This document shows, piece after piece, positions 23,041 through 24,169 of a stretch of 24,169 bases of DNA. Position numbers and translations under genes: made by a program. The notes below the pieces were generated by a model. It searched no databases. It was given only the letters and a program-made list of their open reading frames with translations, and was not told the origin of the DNA. This DNA is from a bacterium (GTDB lineage: Bacteria; SZUA-79; Acidulodesulfobacterales; Acidulodesulfobacteraceae): the NCBI GenBank assembly GCA_021799935.1, contig JAJYZM010000002.1, positions 1 through 24,169 of the forward strand, read 5' to 3'. The stretch's first letter is position 1. Every line of letters begins with the position of its first letter.

Positions 23041-23979
23041 TTATCCTTGTTTCTTATTTTTAGGAAGCGGCTGAGGCTTAGTTTGACCGGAAACTCTGGG
23101 GGTTGCTGACGATAAATTTGCAACCGGTAAATTTTTGTAAAAATAATCGACTTTAGCTTTTTTTCTTAAATTGTCCACAAAATCTTTTAAAATTTTAGAA
23201 CCTTCTTGTTGTTTCATTACCATAACTATCTGATTCTTTAAAGATGAAAAAGGTTTACGTTTTCCCGTTATGACGTTATTTAATTTTATAATGTCGTAAT
23301 GACCTTCTACCTTAACTATCTTCGAGATTCCTCCTACTTTAGAAATGCTGAAAGCCGCATTATTAAATGCTGGGGTAGTTTCTTGAGATTTTATCCAGCC
23401 GAGTATTCCGCCGTTTTTGGCATTAGGCGCCGTAGAATATTTTTGCGCAACCGCCGAAAACGGTTTGCCGGCTTCAAGCATTTTATATGCCATCTGTGCT
23501 TTTTTAAAAGAATTTACCTGAATATAACTAACGTTAATTTTAGAAGGCAGGTTAAAAGATAGGTAATGCTTTTTGTAATAAGCTTTCGCATCGGCATCGG
23601 TAATCTTAACTTTTTTTGCCATCTCTTTATGCAATAAAAGCTGTACCAGCAGTCCCTTCTTAAAATCGGAAATCTGCGTTTTATAAGATTTTGATTTATT
23701 GACCCCTTTTTTTAAAGCTTCATTAACTAAAATCTGCCTGTCGACTAAACTTTTTAGAAGTCTTTTTTCTCCTGCCGGCGTTTCAAGATACAACCTTAGT
23801 TCGGGCGGGAATTTTGACATTTCCTCTTTAAATTTGGCAACTGTAATCGGTTTTCCATTAACTTCCGCTATTACCTTGGAAGATGCGGCAGGCTGTTTTT
23901 TTGCGCATCCGTAAAGACTCATCGATAATACTATCGAAAACAGGGCGACTAATAAAATCGAACCTTTAAACTTTTTCAT
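23041..23979 (-). CDS. PpiC-type peptidyl-prolyl isomerase lipoprotein
   Basis: The 312-residue product begins MKKFKGSILLVALFSIVL and has a lipobox LYGC with Cys25 as the expected lipidated residue, so it should be membrane-anchored on the periplasmic side. AEVNGKPITVAKF (about 39-51) marks the SurA/PpiC-type N-terminal helix region. The parvulin domain covers about 145-245, with KINVSYIQVN, FSAVAQKYSTAPNAKNGGILGWI and VGGISKIVKVEGHYDIIKL. The C-terminal tail (about 285-312) is Pro/Lys/Gln-rich and low complexity. It probably folds secreted or outer-membrane proteins together with the surA-like protein encoded next. GAGAGGG precedes ATG 23979, and a promoter-like sequence lies at 24047-24075. 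Annotation as PrsA-like would be equally acceptable. Confidence 0.86.
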   Translation of the reverse strand: MKKFKGSILLVALFSIVLSMSLYGCAKKQPAASSKVIAEVNGKPITVAKFKEEMSKFPPELRLYLETPAGEKRLLKSLVDRQILVNEALKKGVNKSKSYKTQISDFKKGLLVQLLLHKEMAKKVKITDADAKAYYKKHYLSFNLPSKINVSYIQVNSFKKAQMAYKMLEAGKPFSAVAQKYSTAPNAKNGGILGWIKSQETTPAFNNAAFSISKVGGISKIVKVEGHYDIIKLNNVITGKRKPFSSLKNQIVMVMKQQEGSKILKDFVDNLRKKAKVDYFYKNLPVANLSSATPRVSGQTKPQPLPKNKKQG

Positions 23980-24042
23980 TTTTCCCTCTCTTAAACAAAT
24001 AGAAGTTAAATTAAATTATCTATATTAAAGTTAACACATCTG

Positions 24043-24169
24043 TTAAATATTAACATAGTCGTATAATCGTTGCAAGATAATTTTGGCCCTCTCGATTTTA
24101 TCCTGCTTAGAATCGCGATGTTTAAACCTGAACCTTATTTTAAATTCATCTATAAAATTAATTATATAT
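24043..24169 (-). CDS. C-terminal end of an unidentified protein (partial, runs off right edge)
   Basis: One minus-strand frame is open for 41 codons from the window edge to TAA at 24045-24043. Its charged, helical-looking end reads KIRFRFKHRDSKQD then KIERAKIILQRLYDYVNI. In this AT-rich sequence an open frame of this length is suggestive, and the composition looks like coding sequence. Mfd (transcription-repair coupling factor) is encoded upstream of ppiC/surA-type genes in some related bacteria and would fit, but the fragment alone does not identify it. Confidence 0.4.
   Translation of the reverse strand, partial: YIINFIDEFKIRFRFKHRDSKQDKIERAKIILQRLYDYVNI
24047..24075 (-). promoter_or_regulatory. 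Candidate promoter of the ppiC-surA-pdxA-uvrA cluster
   Basis: On the minus strand TTGCAA (24075-24070) and TAATAT (24052-24047) are separated by exactly 17 nt, and TG lies just upstream of the -10 as in extended -10 promoters. The ppiC-type start is about 70 nt further on. Each box matches consensus at about four positions. It overlaps the end of the partial upstream frame. Confidence 0.45.

Overview
The window looks like the chromosome of an AT-rich, Gram-negative (diderm) bacterium. It has lpxC for lipid A, a large porin with a signal peptide and a C-terminal Phe, a SurA-like chaperone and a lipoprotein isomerase. Respiration is marked by a Rieske/cytochrome b complex and Fo ATP synthase genes that are separated from F1. 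A plasma-membrane type (P3A) proton-pumping ATPase fits an acid habitat. My best guess is a deltaproteobacteria-like acidophile, such as the Acidulodesulfobacterales/SZUA-79 lineage. This is inference from gene content and composition, not a sequence match.

Layout, left to right. 1-1174 (minus): galU followed by a small heat-shock protein that runs off the left edge. 1175-1563: spacer with a promoter-like sequence and a tRNA-Leu-like relic that lacks its D-arm. 1564-4755 (plus): yebC, ruvC, ruvA, ruvB, closed by a hairpin terminator. 5027-6007 (plus): lpxC. 6082-8081 (plus): a promoter, a 596-residue outer-membrane porin and a strong terminator. 8082-8489: a decayed spacer and tRNA-Phe (minus). 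8601-10339 (minus): Fo genes atpE, atpB, an AtpI-like gene and an atpZ-like gene. 10438-13617 (minus): a Rieske protein, a b6-type cytochrome b, and a 10-helix membrane protein with a C-terminal c-type haem domain that sits where cytochrome c1 would be expected. 13788-14210 (plus): a frameshifted IS256-family transposase relic. 14278-15279 (plus): a sigma-54 activator-like AAA+ protein with altered ATPase motifs. 15361-17796 (minus): the P3A proton ATPase. 18054-23979 (minus): uvrA, pdxA, a surA-like gene and a ppiC-type lipoprotein, with the 3' end of another minus-strand frame at the right edge.

How the genes fit together. RuvABC process and resolve Holliday junctions and UvrA starts nucleotide excision repair, so both flanks carry DNA repair functions. 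The Rieske/cytochrome b operon feeds proton-motive force to the Fo genes directly downstream, while the P3A ATPase exports protons using ATP. The two parvulin-type proteins, LpxC and the porin belong to envelope biogenesis.

Most of the window is ordinary housekeeping. The features most worth a second look are the unusual third subunit of the bc-type complex, the D-armless tRNA-Leu relic, the degenerate sigma-54 activator with a perfect 12-bp dyad in its own 5' coding region, a 13-bp inverted repeat over the atpZ start, three adjacent palindromes ahead of the surA-like gene, and four cysteines in the proton ATPase N-terminus.
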